NCBI GenBank assembly: GCA_023231475.1
Contig: JALJEE010001555.1
Span: 1 to 29,600 of the forward strand
Length of the DNA stretch: 29,600 bases
Direction of reading: 5' to 3'
Source: Seison nebaliae
Taxonomy: Eukaryota > Rotifera > Pararotatoria > Seisonacea > Seisonidae
The position numbers and the translations under genes are program-made. A model generated the notes under the pieces. The model saw nothing but the letters and a program-made list of their open reading frames with translations. It searched no databases and had not been told where the DNA came from. This document shows, one piece after another, positions 10,914 to 23,137 of this stretch (position 1 is the first letter of the stretch; the number at the start of each line of letters is the position of its first letter).

Positions 10914-11623
10914 GGTGGAGAATGATTCATGATGAAAATATAAAATAATCAGACATTTAAAAAAAATTTTCATTTTAATATTTCAATTTTTAATGTGTTC
11001 ATCATTTTTTCTTTGAATAAATTTGTTTCTTTCAAAAATTTTCATTTCCATTCAAAAAATCATTTTTTTTAACTTTTCTCTCTTCTAGTTTTTATGAAAA
11101 CAATCCGAAAACTGTTTCAATATCTAATTCGTTAATATTTGTCCCTTTTTACATCGTTTCAATGGTGTCTCTTTTCGACAGTTCGATTTCAGTTTCTATT
11201 CTCTCAATTCCACCATCACATAACCATCATCATCGTTATTTTCCTGTAACTTCCCTTGTTGTTTTTCGTAAATTTTCATTTCGACTATTACATTATTTTC
11301 CCATGATTTTTTTTTTTTTTTTTGATTGTTCTCATATGACAAACTGCAATTATATTTTCTTTCTATATTCTTCTCACTTTTCACACTTCTTCCAAGCCAA
11401 TGAATCGTTAAAGAAATTTCATTTAACTTCTTCTCTCGAAGACTTCCAAAAAACAATTCCACGTACGTATTCTAAAAAAAAACGTCAGGAGATAATCAAC
11501 ATCAATAATAATAATTTCTTTTTATCTTAAAGATTTTTACGACGTGTTCACTTTCACGTCACGTCACTTTATTATTCATCTGAGATCACATAAACGGGAA
11601 AGCTGAACGAATCGCATGAAGTT
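10913..11623. other. Upstream region of Rap1
   Basis: This is pyrimidine- and A-rich sequence with frames at 11162-11530 (+) and 11196-11462 (-) that overlap each other and carry no family motif. It probably holds the promoter and 5' UTR of the Rap1 gene; no TATA box could be assigned with confidence. Confidence 0.4.
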
Positions 11624-12418
11624 ATGGAATGTAAAATTGTCGTATTAGGTAGTGGTGGTGTGGGAAAATCGGCTGTTGTTCGTCTCACAAATTTTATGTT
11701 GAGAAAATATTTAAACTTTTTTTTCTACTTCAGACCGTTCAATTCGTTCAAGGAGTATTCGTCGAGAAATATGATCCCACAATTGAAGATTGTTATCGAA
11801 AAGTTTCATCATTCTTTCTTGGAATTTCTAAAAAAATTTTTTTTTTCTTTAAGCAAATTTCTATCGATAATAAAGATTATACGTTGGAGATATTAGATAC
11901 TGCGGGAACGGTTTCTATTCGAAAGTTTTCTCTTATAACAATCTCCTTTCTTAGGAACATTTTACGGCAATGAGAGATCTCTATATAAAGAATGGACAAG
12001 GATTCGTTCTCATCTATTCCATAACTGCTCAATCAACTTTAAGTGATATTCGCGACATGAGAGATCAAATTGTTCGAGTGAAAGAAACGACGGAAGTTTA
12101 AACTTTTCACTTAAACAAACCACAAACGTCATTTAAAGGTGCCAATGATATTGGTGGGAAATAAACTTGATTTACATCAAGAACGAGTTGTCAATCGTGA
12201 ACAGGGTCAACAGATAGCCCGAGAATTCGGATGTACTTTTTATGAGGCAAGTGCAAAAGATGGAACGAATATTCCTGAAGTTAAATTTCTTATGAATTCT
12301 TCCAAAATCCTCATCCAATAATCAAATTGAATAGATTTTCGAGAATCTTGTTATTCAAATTAATAAGAAGAAACCGCCCAAACAACATAATCATGGTCCC
12401 AAATGTTGTCTGTTATAA
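11624..12418 (+). CDS. Rap1: Rap1-type Ras-family small GTPase
   Basis: Rap1 is a membrane-anchored GTP switch for cell adhesion and polarity. Six exons (11624-11677, 11734-11802, 11854-11910, 11955-12095, 12139-12279, 12335-12418), all joined in phase 0, give 181 aa, close to the usual 184. The P-loop is GSGGVGKS (9-16) and the effector loop YDPTIEDCY (31-39). DTAGT (56-60) has Thr where Ras has Gln, which is diagnostic of Rap. NKLD is at 115-118 and SAK at 145-147. [20 protein letters not shown] resembles Rap1 more than Rap2. A lysine-rich tail ends in CCLL, a CAAX box predicting geranylgeranylation. All five introns are 43-56 bp and begin GTT. No truncation or missing key residue is seen. 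Confidence 0.95.
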
Positions 12419-13453
12419 GAAAACCGTTTTCTTTTAGATAAACTAATATGAGTAATATGATGAACTGGAGAAATCTCATATGTAATTAATTTAATTTTTT
12501 CTATTCCCTTCCCCCCTCTGGTATTTTGCATTTTCTGCTCAATATCTAAAAATATTAAGATTTATCGATTTGACGAAAAATCATCCGGTCTTCGATCGTC
12601 ACATATTTTTATCAAATTTATTTTTATTCAAATTTCACTTTTCTTTCTATCTTTCTACAATTTCACCACTTTTATTTTTTTCTTAGCCCATTTATCTTTA
12701 TTTAACTTATGAGAAGAACATATGTAATATTGTGATGATGGTAGAAAAACGGTTTTCTTTCTCTCGATTTTCTTCCATTTCTATTCTACCTAAACTTTTC
12801 TATTTTTTCCTTCACTCAATTCATTCACATGATAATATCAATCGATATTTATTTCTCTATTTTACTTTTTTTTTTGTTGAATCAATTACAATATCCTCCA
12901 AACTCAACTCCGATATATTTCAAGAAACTAGATGTGCATTTGACGTTTTTCATTTTTTTTCCTATCAGGAGAACAATCTCTGAATATCTTTCTCTTACAA
13001 TATATATCTCTCTTATATCACATAATTTTCCTTCTAAATCTCAAACTTTCTCCAAAGAGAAGTTTTTTTTTTGACTTTTTTTTTTCCATCATAAAAATCA
13101 GCTCATCCTTGTCTCAACCATTTTATTGGAACTAAAAAAATTTCTGAAATTTTTTCCGTTAAAGTAACAAATCATTCTCATCCTTTTTTTTTGTTATTGT
13201 ATAAATGTTTAAATCTCATCACATCTAGCTCCCACTTCTTCACATCATCAACATCATAAACATCATCATCGTCATAATATGCACACGACAATATTGTCAA
13301 TATTAAATATGATCAAATAAACCTTCTAATTATTTATTTTCCATTAAACTTTTCCTTTCACGATAATTGTGTCAAAATAAAATGTTGGAGTTAAATGTGG
13401 AACTTGTATTTATAGTTTGAAATGGAAAAAAAAAGTGAGAAAGTAAAATGAAT
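12419..13453. other. Convergent 3' region between Rap1 and PLD
   Basis: This is a T-rich stretch of about 1 kb with long T runs. It must hold the 3' UTRs of both flanking genes. The frames at 12732-13074 are low-complexity and lack family features. AATAAA on the plus strand near 13316 and 13375 could end Rap1 transcripts. Confidence 0.45.
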
Positions 13454-16400
13454 TCAGGACCAAAATTCCATTGGTAACTTTGACGCTTTACTTCGAGAAA
13501 TGGGTTGATTGTGAAGAAATTTGGAGGAATGTGGAATAACTAATCCTTTGATATGTCTCTTTAATTTCTTCAATGCCGTTAATCCATTAATCTCATGAAT
13601 GGTTCGAAGGAATCGTAAATGATTAAGTATCAATGTCTCTTTCTTATCATTCTCATCCATGATGGGCATGAAAAATATTTCCGAATAAAATTTCTCATTA
13701 TTTCGACTTATTTCTCGGAAGAATTGGATCGTTTCAAATTCGTCAATACTCTCCAAATATTTCTTCTGTTCGTTTGAATTCAAATCGAATAATTCAATGA
13801 AAATATTTCTTCTCCATTCGCCCACCACATTCCCAAGCGTTGTCGACGTATTCTCATTGTTGATATCGGAAGGAAAAGTCAATTGTATTGCAACTTCTGC
13901 ATCTCGATCACCAACTAAACTTCGATCGTTCATATTAGCTGAACCGACAATTGCGTAACAATCGTCGACGAGTAATAATTTGGAATGAACGAAGATATTT
14001 TCATGACTCAATTTCTTCCCAAGAATATCCCAAGTATGAAGTGAATAGATGGATAGATAATCGTTCTTCTTTCCTTTCGTAATTTGATCGATCTTGTCGG
14101 ATAATTTTGTGATTATTTGGTCGTATTGTATAGATGTTATTGAACGAATATGAGATAATTGGTTGAAGGATGGCAATAATGGAAGTAGAATATAAATATG
14201 AAATGATTCATTCCTTTCAAATGCCAATTGTACACGACCTACTAATTCTTTCACAATCTTCGTTTGAGTTGGTGAGAAAAACTGATTTTCAATATAAATA
14301 AATTTTTTTGCTTTTCTTATACAATTCTCAATAGAATTATTTATTGAACATTCTCTTTTCTTCAGATTCATACTCCAATTTGATGCTGAACATAAAAATT
14401 GACATTCACTCAAATATGTCGGTAAATTATCAGAATTTAAATAGTTTTTCATAACAATCTCGAAATGGTGGAAGAGTTTCCTTTTATAATAATTCTCAAT
14501 AGATTTCAAATCTAATTTCTTCTTCTTTAAACATAATCGATCGAAATTCAAATATTTTCCATAAGTTTTCGGTATTAATAATTGATTGGGAATCTTCTTC
14601 GCTTTACATAAATGATTCCATTTTTTTATGAAATATATCGATGCATCTCGCACAACTGGTCCATAGACGATAATCGTCTGATCTCTCCACGGCATTCGTG
14701 GAATATTCTCTCGATTAATGATATCATAATAAATATTCTCTGAATTATAATTCGTATGATATTGATTCAAATAATCTTTTCCTTTAAAATAGAAATTTGT
14801 AAATAGAATAAATAAATAAATTGGAAGGAATATGAGGAGAAAAAAGAACCAATAAATAAATGTTCGGGAATTGTTGAAGAAGGTTGAGATTGTGTTTCTT
14901 TCAATTCTGATGCATTTCCATCAACAGCAAAAGGTAATGGTTCCTTCTTTCTTTCCGTTGAGTAATCTGCTGTATGACTACGACATCTGACTAATTTCTT
15001 ATGACTATTTCGAATATTTCTTATGGAATATTTGGTTAATTTTAATAATGAAATCGATTCAATTGAAATTGGTTTATCCTTCATTCCTGCCTTAGATAAA
15101 AGTAATTCCGGTTCGATTGGAGATGACAATTTATTTTCAGATACTTGTCGCAAAATCTTTTGAATGAATGGTGGTTGAATATGGTTGACGGTTAATTTGG
15201 AAACTTTACTTTTCATTTTATTTTTGGATACACTGCCGAAAACGAGACGTTGCTGATCTCCTAAAGGGAAATGTTCATTATCCCAACGACCAATCGCTAA
15301 ATCAAGTCCACCCATAAATAACAATTGTTGGTCTATCACCACCATCTTCTCATGGAAACTGAAAAGATTATTATCATATCGCAAAATATGTCCAAACACT
15401 CGAATATTTTCATGTAAATTCTTCAATTCATTTATTGTTTGTTGGGAGCCGAGATCGATATAATAGTTGGGAGGATTATAAACAATAATATTAATTCGAA
15501 CTCCTTTCTCAGCAATATCTTTCAATATATTCTTCAACTGATATCTCTGATAATTGGCAATGGAGAGTTCATCTGAATAAATTCGATTGCAATGGAAAAC
15601 TTCATCGTTTTCATCGATTGAATAATTCGATTTTTCTGGAGGGAAATTAGGACGTTTCAATAAGATTGTAGGTGAGAGAAACCAGTCACATATGAAGACT
15701 TCACTTTTCGCATTTAACAATCCATCAGCTAATAAAGAGAAATATTGAGAATTACTTTTCATAAAACTCACACAATTGACTGGTCGTTCTGGTGCGAATG
15801 ATTCATTCGTATTCGCTTCCGCTTTCTTGTCACTTCTCCTCCCAATCATTTGTGTGAGAGATGTGGAAATAGTTTTGGGAAGGAAATTATAAATGTTGTG
15901 CTGATTATTAATCTTTTTGTTTAAGGCGGAGAAGATTGAAAGTGAACATTTATTTTGATTTGTTATCAATTCAAATGATTTGGATTGATGAGGCTTCACA
16001 AGTTGAAACGTATCGTCTATACAATAAACGGAAGACAATTTGATTTGAGTACGATATTTGAAGAAGGCGACAAAAGAATTCTTGATAATCATCAATCGAT
16101 AATTCTCATCATTCATCGATTGGATGATGAGATCCAATTTATTTAATGATGATGGTAAGAGTGTAGTGGGTGTTGAGGAAAAGAATGATTTGATCGATTT
16201 TTTTTTATTATCTAATCGAACATGATATTTCATCGTATCATTGAAATGAGAAAGATCAGTAACTAATTTGCGATAAGAAGAATTTCTTATAAAACTTCGC
16301 AGAATTTGCTCATTCACTTTCTGATGAGATTTAGTGAGTTCATCATCGAAATTAATGAATTGGAATGGATGAATCTCTAAGAAATTTAATAGAACTGAAC

Positions 16401-16947
16401 ACTTCTGATAGAATAAACAATTGAGAATTTCATTCAAATATTTCTCTATATTCAAATTGATCGTATTATCCATTTTCATGCCCATTTTTGGTATTGTCGT
16501 GTAATATTTGTGAACTCTCCTCTCATAATTCCCATCAATGTTATTGGTACTTGTACGACTATTAATGGATGGTAAGAAATATGAAGATAATTTATCAATG
16601 CGATTGATATTTTCATAGAAAGTGATGGAATAAATTGTTTTTGGGAATATCGTTTCGAAGAACTTATTTAAATAACTATTCAATTGAATTAATTCTCGAA
16701 ATGTAAGGAAAATCGACCAACAATCATTCCCATGACTCAATTGTATTTCTTTCTTTAAATATTTCGTTTCTATCAATAATTTTTTGGTTTTGATGGAAAT
16801 ATCTCGATAATCCAATAACATGTCACTCGCATCGATTGGAAAATGATAAATGAAACGGAAATCCTTCAATTTCTCATTCATTTCATTCAACATAATTCGT
16901 GGTGTTGGTAAATAAATTTTAAGTTCCTCTTTCTCCTCATTATCCAT
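13454..16947 (-). CDS. PLD: Phospholipase D, PX-PH type (PLD1/2 family)
   Basis: This enzyme hydrolyses phosphatidylcholine to phosphatidic acid and choline on internal and plasma membranes and acts in vesicle traffic and signalling. Two exons (14850-16947 and 13454-14781) joined over a 68-bp phase-1 intron give 1141 aa. The N-terminus contains a PX-like segment (IQLSHGNDCWSIFLTFREL, about residues 70-88) and a PH-like segment (about 230-345). The first HKD motif is SFHEKMVVIDQQLLFMGGLD (His at about 531) and the second IFVHSKLLLVDDCYAIVGSA (His at about 965). Both have the intact HxKxxxxD pattern. The splice restores LFIG-KDYLNQY, the conserved join to the second catalytic half. The C-terminus ends PMEFWS, as PLD1/2 end in PMEVW. 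The region between the two HKDs is lysine- and serine-rich, as in PLD1 loops. One intron in 3.5 kb is few for this window. Confidence 0.93.
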
Positions 16948-17573
16948 TATTCATTCATTCACTACTTTTCTTGTGTGATGTTGAAGAATTCTTTCATGAA
17001 ACTTTCTATTTCACAAATATCTTCACAACAATTTTTATCGCTCAATTTGATATTTGAACAAAATATATTATTCAAATTTCAACAAATTTTTTATTTGGTT
17101 GTGGCGCGCCTATTATTTTACTAGTTCTTATTATTATTAGTTGAAACATCTCTAAATTTCTTTATTTCACCTCAACATCACAAGTAACAATGAGAGATAT
17201 GACTAATCATAATTGACGTCATTCTATTTCTATATCGTTCATTCATTCAATGAATTTTACAGTGAAACTTCTCTCTAATCTATTCAGTACATATGGTCAA
17301 TATTATCCTTGTTAGATCGAGAACATCTCTCCCAATATCATGATAATATTATGATGATTTTTATTAGGATGAGTCTTTCCTAATTGATTTATAACGAACA
17401 TTCAACTCTTTTAGCACATGTTCAATCGATTAAGAATTATCCCTCTTTGGGATTAGGAGAAATCAGAAAATAATCAAATTTTATTGAAGTTTAAGTTCTT
17501 TCATTATTTCCATTATTTGACATTTAAGAAACTGATTTATTTGTCTGTTAGTTATTATTTCAGAAAAGGATAA

Positions 17574-17576
<3 letters not shown>
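16948..17576. other. Head-to-head intergenic region, PLD/NRBP
   Basis: PLD (-) and NRBP (+) start about 1 kb apart and are transcribed away from each other, so this stretch must hold both promoters. It is AT-rich with no supported frame. No TATA box could be assigned with confidence. Confidence 0.45.

Positions 17577-17615
<39 letters not shown>
17577..17615. repeat. (CT)n microsatellite in the shared upstream region
   Basis: About 19 CT units lie roughly 360 bp before the NRBP start codon. GA/CT tracts can bind GAGA-type factors in some animals; a regulatory role here is only a possibility. Confidence 0.95.
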
Positions 17616-17620
<5 letters not shown>

Positions 17621-17917
17621 CATTATCGATAAGAATTATTGGAAAATATTTCGGAAATTTCTTAACATTCTATCATATTTGACATTTTCGAAATGAAATT
17701 AAAACAAAATATTTTCAGCTCAAAATTTATTTGTTTAAAAATAATTGGGAGTTTAATTAGAATCGATTAATTTGTCAAATTTGATAGGGAAGATAAAAAG
17801 ATAAATTGAGAAAAAAAAATTTTTACGTCGCAAACTTCAATTCTTCCACGAACCGATAAAGATGATTTGGGGCATGTTTCAATTACGATAAAAAGTGAAG
17901 TGAAACTGTTTCTAATA

Positions 17918-17940
17918 TATTGGCAATTATATTGCCAATA
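17918..17940. promoter_or_regulatory. Inverted CCAAT-box pair upstream of NRBP
   Basis: Two perfectly complementary 10-bp arms, tattggcaat and attgccaata, are separated by 3 bp. Each holds ATTGGC/GCCAAT. The pair lies 35-58 bp upstream of the NRBP start codon, where CCAAT-type elements could act. This could be a binding site or a 5' UTR hairpin; chance is also possible in AT-rich DNA. Confidence 0.35.
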
Positions 17941-17975
17941 ATATATTCTTCCATTAGGACGATTATTTGAGAAGA

Positions 17976-20900
17976 ATGATTGAAAAAGGTAACGCTTCAA
18001 GTTCTGAGGGTGAGGAGGAACCAGTGAAAGTGGATGCTGTCACAGGAAAAATCATAACCGAAGGAGAAAATGGAAGTTGGAAAAATAAAGATGATTCAAC
18101 AGATGTTCACTCACTTTCTTTTCAGGTTGTTCATTAATGAATCATGACAGTGATGAAGAAGAGGATGATGATGAAGATGATAATGAAGATGAAGTGATCG
18201 GAATTAGTAATTGTGGTCGATGGCAGAAGAGAAATAGACGTGAAGATGGAATGAGTGTACATGTGGATGAAGGAATCGATTTAGAAGCGTATTTCGCCAT
18301 CGATACTGAAGAAGGTGTGGAAGTGGTTTGGAATGAAGTACATTTCCATCAAGCGGATACTGAATTTCAAGTTAAAGAATATTTCTCCTTCTTTGACAAA
18401 TAACTAATAATGAATGTTTATAGAAACATATTTCCAATATTTTCGCAACGAAATTGAAAGTTGTTTTCGATAAGTTGTTGAGTATTGAACATCCGAATAT
18501 CGTGAAATTTTGTCATTATTGGATGAATGTCGATAAGGATAATAAGAGAAAATGTATCATTTTCATTACAGAGAGGATCATCAGTTCAGGAACATTGAAG
18601 ACTTTTATGAAAAAATATTCAAAGACGAACATCACTCGAACAACTTGGAAACGATGGTGTATCTGGATTTTGGATGCTTTACAGTTCTCATTATTTTTCA
18701 TATTGAAATATTTCATTGAAAATTCTCTTCAGTCATTTACATGAAGAATGTCCTGAACCAATCATTCATGGTGCATTAACACCAGAATCCATATTGATTC
18801 ATTATAATGGAATGATAAAAATTGCGACAAGTTCGAATTTAATTTAATTTTTATTTAATTTTTTTAAATTTATCATATTTGATAGCTGTGGTTGTGATAA
18901 ATGTATTGAAGGATTTGTTGGGTGTACGACGACCAAATACAATTTATAATGCTCCTGAAGTGTTGGAGGATAGTGCGAATTTGTGCGTGGAATCTGACAT
19001 CTATTCATTTGGAGTCATCGCAATCGAAGTAGCAGAATGGTCAATTCTACATCGAAATGAATTACGAGAACTTACTCAACCAATCTTTTTGGAGGCATTA
19101 AATGCGATGAAAGATCAAGATCGGGTTCGTTCTATTTTTTTCCTTTTCTCTCCATCTCATCTCATTGATGAATTTGGAGAAAAAAATGAAGATTTCTTTT
19201 TATTTCTAATTTATTTCTTTAAAATAATCTTTCGGACAATTTCTCTTAACATCCTTTTTCCAATCTTTTAAATAAATTAGGAATTCGTTTGTTTATGTTT
19301 GAAAACGTTACCGAGTGATCGACCAAAAGCAAGACAATTAATATTTAATCCAGCCGTTTATGAAACTCCGTCGTTGAGAGAATATAGTGCGTTGGCATTG
19401 TCCAAACTGGAGCGATTCAGTTAGAAAAGAGATTTGTATAAATAACTAATTAGAAATTTGTTAGGATCGGCACCGGATCAAATGATCGATTCGTTTACAT
19501 GGCAACCACCTAAAGATAAGGTCATCGCTCAACGCAATTCGAAGAAATATAATATCGTTTATGAATGGAGAGTGCGCCAATGTAATAGTAAATTATTTGA
19601 TGTAACGAAATTATTGGAAGATATTAAGAGTGGAGTCATTTATATGGGTTGGACGGAGACGAGAGGAAAAAAGAAATTTCAGAAAGAACAATTAACAGAT
19701 CATTTCACTGACGATGATGCCACATTGAAAGGAGATGATGATACAACTATTATTGGCACGTTATCTGGAGAACATGTATCGACTAATAATAAATTTGTGT
19801 TAAGTACAATCGGACCGAAGAATCGAGTAGAAGTCAAACGAAGTGTTCATGTTTCCGAAGGGAAAGTGATCGAAACGAAAAATTTGAACGTGAATAATTT
19901 GCCTTTCATTCAGGCATTTCTCGTCGATTCATTCGATTGTTCCAATATCGCAGTGAATTTCAGACATTCCATCTCTTCGCCAATTATGAATCCAGGAAAA
20001 TTATTATTTGAAGACAATCGTAAAATGAAATTATATTATGGGAGAACGGACGAATTGGGATTTGATGAAAATGGAAATTTTGATGATTTCTATCGATCAG
20101 CCATTTGCCGTTTAGGAAGAAGTAAAACAAATTTCAGATCATTACATAATCAATATCTTCGGAAGAATTATATGGAATTGAATGGTCGTCGTTCCAATTT
20201 GTGTAAGAAACGACATCATCATCGATATGATAATTTGACGTATGCGCAATGTGAACGAATGAGAGAATTCAATCGAATAGTAACGGAATATGGTGGGAGG
20301 ATTGATCCGAAGAGATTGTTTGATTGGAATTATATTAAACGATTAGATGATGAATCATCGAAACGACGAATAATGGAGAATGAAGAATTGAGGAAAAGTA
20401 AATCATCTCATCCATTATCGTCGACGACGACGACGACGATAGGACGATCAATGTCAACCACTTTCAAAACGAAATCTCAGGCATGTATTAGAAAGTCGTT
20501 GGGAGAGAGGAATTCAGTGAATATTTTAAATTTGAGACGAGAATCTCAAGGAAAATTGACGAAAACTCAATCGATGGAAACACTTCGTTCTTCTGGAGGA
20601 GAAGATAATGTGAGAGATGAAATGTCTTATATTTATAGTCCGCCACTATCTACTAATGAGGGAGCGTCATTAGATGATTTACAACCATCAACCGCTGATA
20701 AAACGTTAACGGTGGAATCGAAAGAATCACCAGAAATCAGATCAAGAGATTCGATGACGTCATTAGGTGATTCGTCAGGAAATGAAATTAATTCTCCAGA
20801 AACTGATAAGAAAGTTCAAGAGAAAAGTCGAAAACAGAAATTGTATAATGATTATAATGTTGATTTTCCCTCGGAAGTGAATGGTCCAGATATTTATAAA

Positions 20901-22031
20901 AGTGAAACAAGACGACTACAAAGAATTCATGTCAATATTGAACGTATATCAAAATATGACGATCCAAATATTAAATTACGATTATTGTTAGATATGGCGA
21001 TGGGAGATAATGTCCATCGTTCTCTCGAAGGAACCATTTCTACTTCCGATAATGCTGGTGCTATTTCGAAGGAATTAATTCGTTTGGGATTTATCAGTGT
21101 TTTGGATGAGAAGAAAGTTCTCGCTAAGATTGAGAAAGCGATGCAAGAATCGGCTCGAGAACAATTAAAACAATCATCATCGATGTGTGACAAAATATTG
21201 AAGAAGACGAATAATATGAAACAACCATCAAAATTATCAGACACAACAATGTCAACGAATAGGAAATCGAATATGAAAAAAATTGAAAGTTTATCTTCCA
21301 ACAGTTCAACGATTGCTCTCATTACTAAAACTTCATCAATTCCTTTAATGGAAACGGCGATCAGTCAACCGATGCCTATCCGCGCTTCCACATCATCACC
21401 AGTTCCCTCATTTTTCTCAACAAAACGCTCGGGATGGTCAATGAATAATAATGAGAATGTCATATCATCTCCTGGTCATTTGAGAAAGATAAGATCGGAT
21501 CAAGTGACTGAAGTGAATTTGGAGGAATCGATATCGAAAACATCGATAACGGAACATGAAGTATCAGATAATGATATTCCATTGAAAGTTATTCATCGAT
21601 CGTTTACAGATGTGGTGGATTCGTTCGGAGAATTGAATGAAGAGAATGAACTCATTTCACCACATCTCAATCATCCTCCAACCAAGTTCGACATCAAACC
21701 CAGTAATTCACCATTATCATCCATATCGACTGATGTGAAACCATCAAAAATTTATGGAAAAAATATGGAAAATGAGGAGATTGTTCGAACGGGACAACCA
21801 AAACAAAATTCGACGGATTTAACAAAAAATTTAATTTCGAACAAATTCAACATTGTCGAATGTAATGATCCGGATGGGGAAGATGATGAAATGGAAGAAG
21901 ATCATTCTAATGATAACGACGACGACGAAGAAGATGGTTATGATCAAGATGAAGATGATGATGATGATTTTTCTAATGATCCAAATTATGAAGATAACGA
22001 AGAAGATAATGATGCAGATGAAGAAGAGGAA

Positions 22032-22077
<46 letters not shown>

Positions 22078-22325
22078 GTAATCATCATTTGAATTGTTTG
22101 CGAAACCATAATATTAACAATAATAATTCAAATTTAATGATGATGGAAAAGAAGAACAATAATAATAACAATAGTATAATTAGAAGTAAAAGTGGATATA
22201 AGAAGAAATCATGTAATGTCATTCTCCATCAGTCGGTAGAAGAAACGAAAGAAAAAATAACTTCACTGAGAATCAAGAGCAAATCTGATGATGACGAATA
22301 TAATGCAGACGATGAACGATATTAG
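17976..22325 (+). CDS. NRBP: Nuclear receptor-binding protein (NRBP) pseudokinase, greatly enlarged
   Basis: NRBP is a cytoplasmic pseudokinase adaptor that in other animals acts in ER-Golgi traffic and protein turnover. Exons 17976-18075, 18126-18370, 18424-18683, 18733-18830, 18886-19124, 19281-19419 and 19465-22325 keep frame and give 1313 aa, against about 535 in human NRBP1. Key matches are CGRWQKR, AIDTEEGVEVVWNEVHF, EHPNIVKF, PIIHGALTPESI, APEVLED, DIYSFGVIAIEVA and the F-P-RP block before PSLREY. Catalytic residues are lost as in the family: Asn replaces the VAIK lysine, HG replaces HRD and there is no DFG. After the kinase fold come the conserved block LFDVTKLLEDIKSGVIYMGW (about 406-425) and, at about 841-926, the conserved C-terminal block including ISKELIRLGFISVLDEKK. 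Long Ser/Thr/Asn-rich inserts separate these, and a tail of acidic runs (about 1166-1231) includes 15 consecutive Asp codons. The first intron is the least certain; other donors would also keep frame. Confidence 0.9.
22032..22076 (+). repeat. (GAT)15 coding microsatellite
   Basis: Fifteen in-frame GAT units encode a pure Asp run inside the acidic tail of the NRBP gene. The antisense reading gives the isoleucine-rich frame at 21831-22109, which is an artefact. Confidence 0.95.
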
Positions 22326-23001
22326 AAATAACAAGCTCCAACCCATCATTCTTTTACCAATCAATTTATTTAAAAATATTCCTCATCATTTAATTTTACG
22401 TCTCTCGAACAGTGTTACACTTTGAATGTTATCAGAATAATTATTTTAAACAAGTTCAATCCAATCTGAACTTTTATTTCCAATCCACCGTTGTAATCTA
22501 TTTATTATATATATTTATAGTTTAATTAATTCTTGATAACATTCATTCATCTTAATTAATTGATCTGTATATAGTCAATGTCATTATATCTCTAATAAAT
22601 ATACGTTTTATATATCTTCTCTTATCATCAAAATTATAAATCATCTTCCGACAATAACTCAATAAACTGATCATATACATATTCCCTCCATATCATACAC
22701 ATTCAACAATCGATCTCTTAATAATCTTTCTCATTCTCAACATCATTTTTATACGTATATTAAGAAGTTGATATAAAATATTAAGCTTAATTTGTCCTGA
22801 TAAAATTCATTTAAAAATTTGGATGTTCCTGTAAAATTCCTGTAAAATTGACTGCTTTATTTTTATTGAAAATTTCATCAATTTAAAGTTTTATTTAACT
22901 TACAAATTGTTAATATAACAAAATAATTCCTTAAAATAATTACAGACTGTCGTGCATGAAATGATAAAGGATTATAAGTGATGAAAATCGTTAGATAAAT
23001 A

Positions 23002-23036
<35 letters not shown>

Positions 23037-23137
23037 TATAACGATAGAATAATAATAATAAGTATAGAATTCAATAAAATATTTTGGAATGAAAAACGTT
23101 AATGAAATGTCATTTAAACTTTTTTTGAGAAAACTAT
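22326..23137. other. Convergent 3' region between NRBP and the transporter gene
   Basis: This region holds the 3' flanks of two convergent genes. AATAAA at 22594-22599 (+) lies about 270 nt past the NRBP stop. A (TA)n repeat of 32 bp lies at 23003-23034. No gene is seen. Confidence 0.5.
23003..23034. repeat. (TA)16 microsatellite
   Basis: Sixteen uninterrupted TA units lie in the intergenic region downstream of both neighbouring genes. Confidence 0.95.

Noticed and set aside
11162-11530. Overlapping frames on both strands upstream of Rap1
   Set aside because: They are low-complexity, overlap each other and carry no motif.
18076-18125. Coding continuation MIEKG...SFQVVH as a small separate protein
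   Set aside because: It ends right after a good acceptor (ttttcag), and splicing out 18076-18125 leads in frame into the NRBP CGRWQKR exon.
21831-22109. Isoleucine-rich minus-strand frame and methionine-rich plus-strand frame
   Set aside because: Both are other-frame readings of the GAT repeat in the NRBP acidic tail.
19458-22325. A separate 955-aa gene downstream of a short kinase-like gene
   Set aside because: A 45-bp intron links it in frame to the pseudokinase exons, and it carries the C-terminal NRBP blocks, so both belong to one gene.
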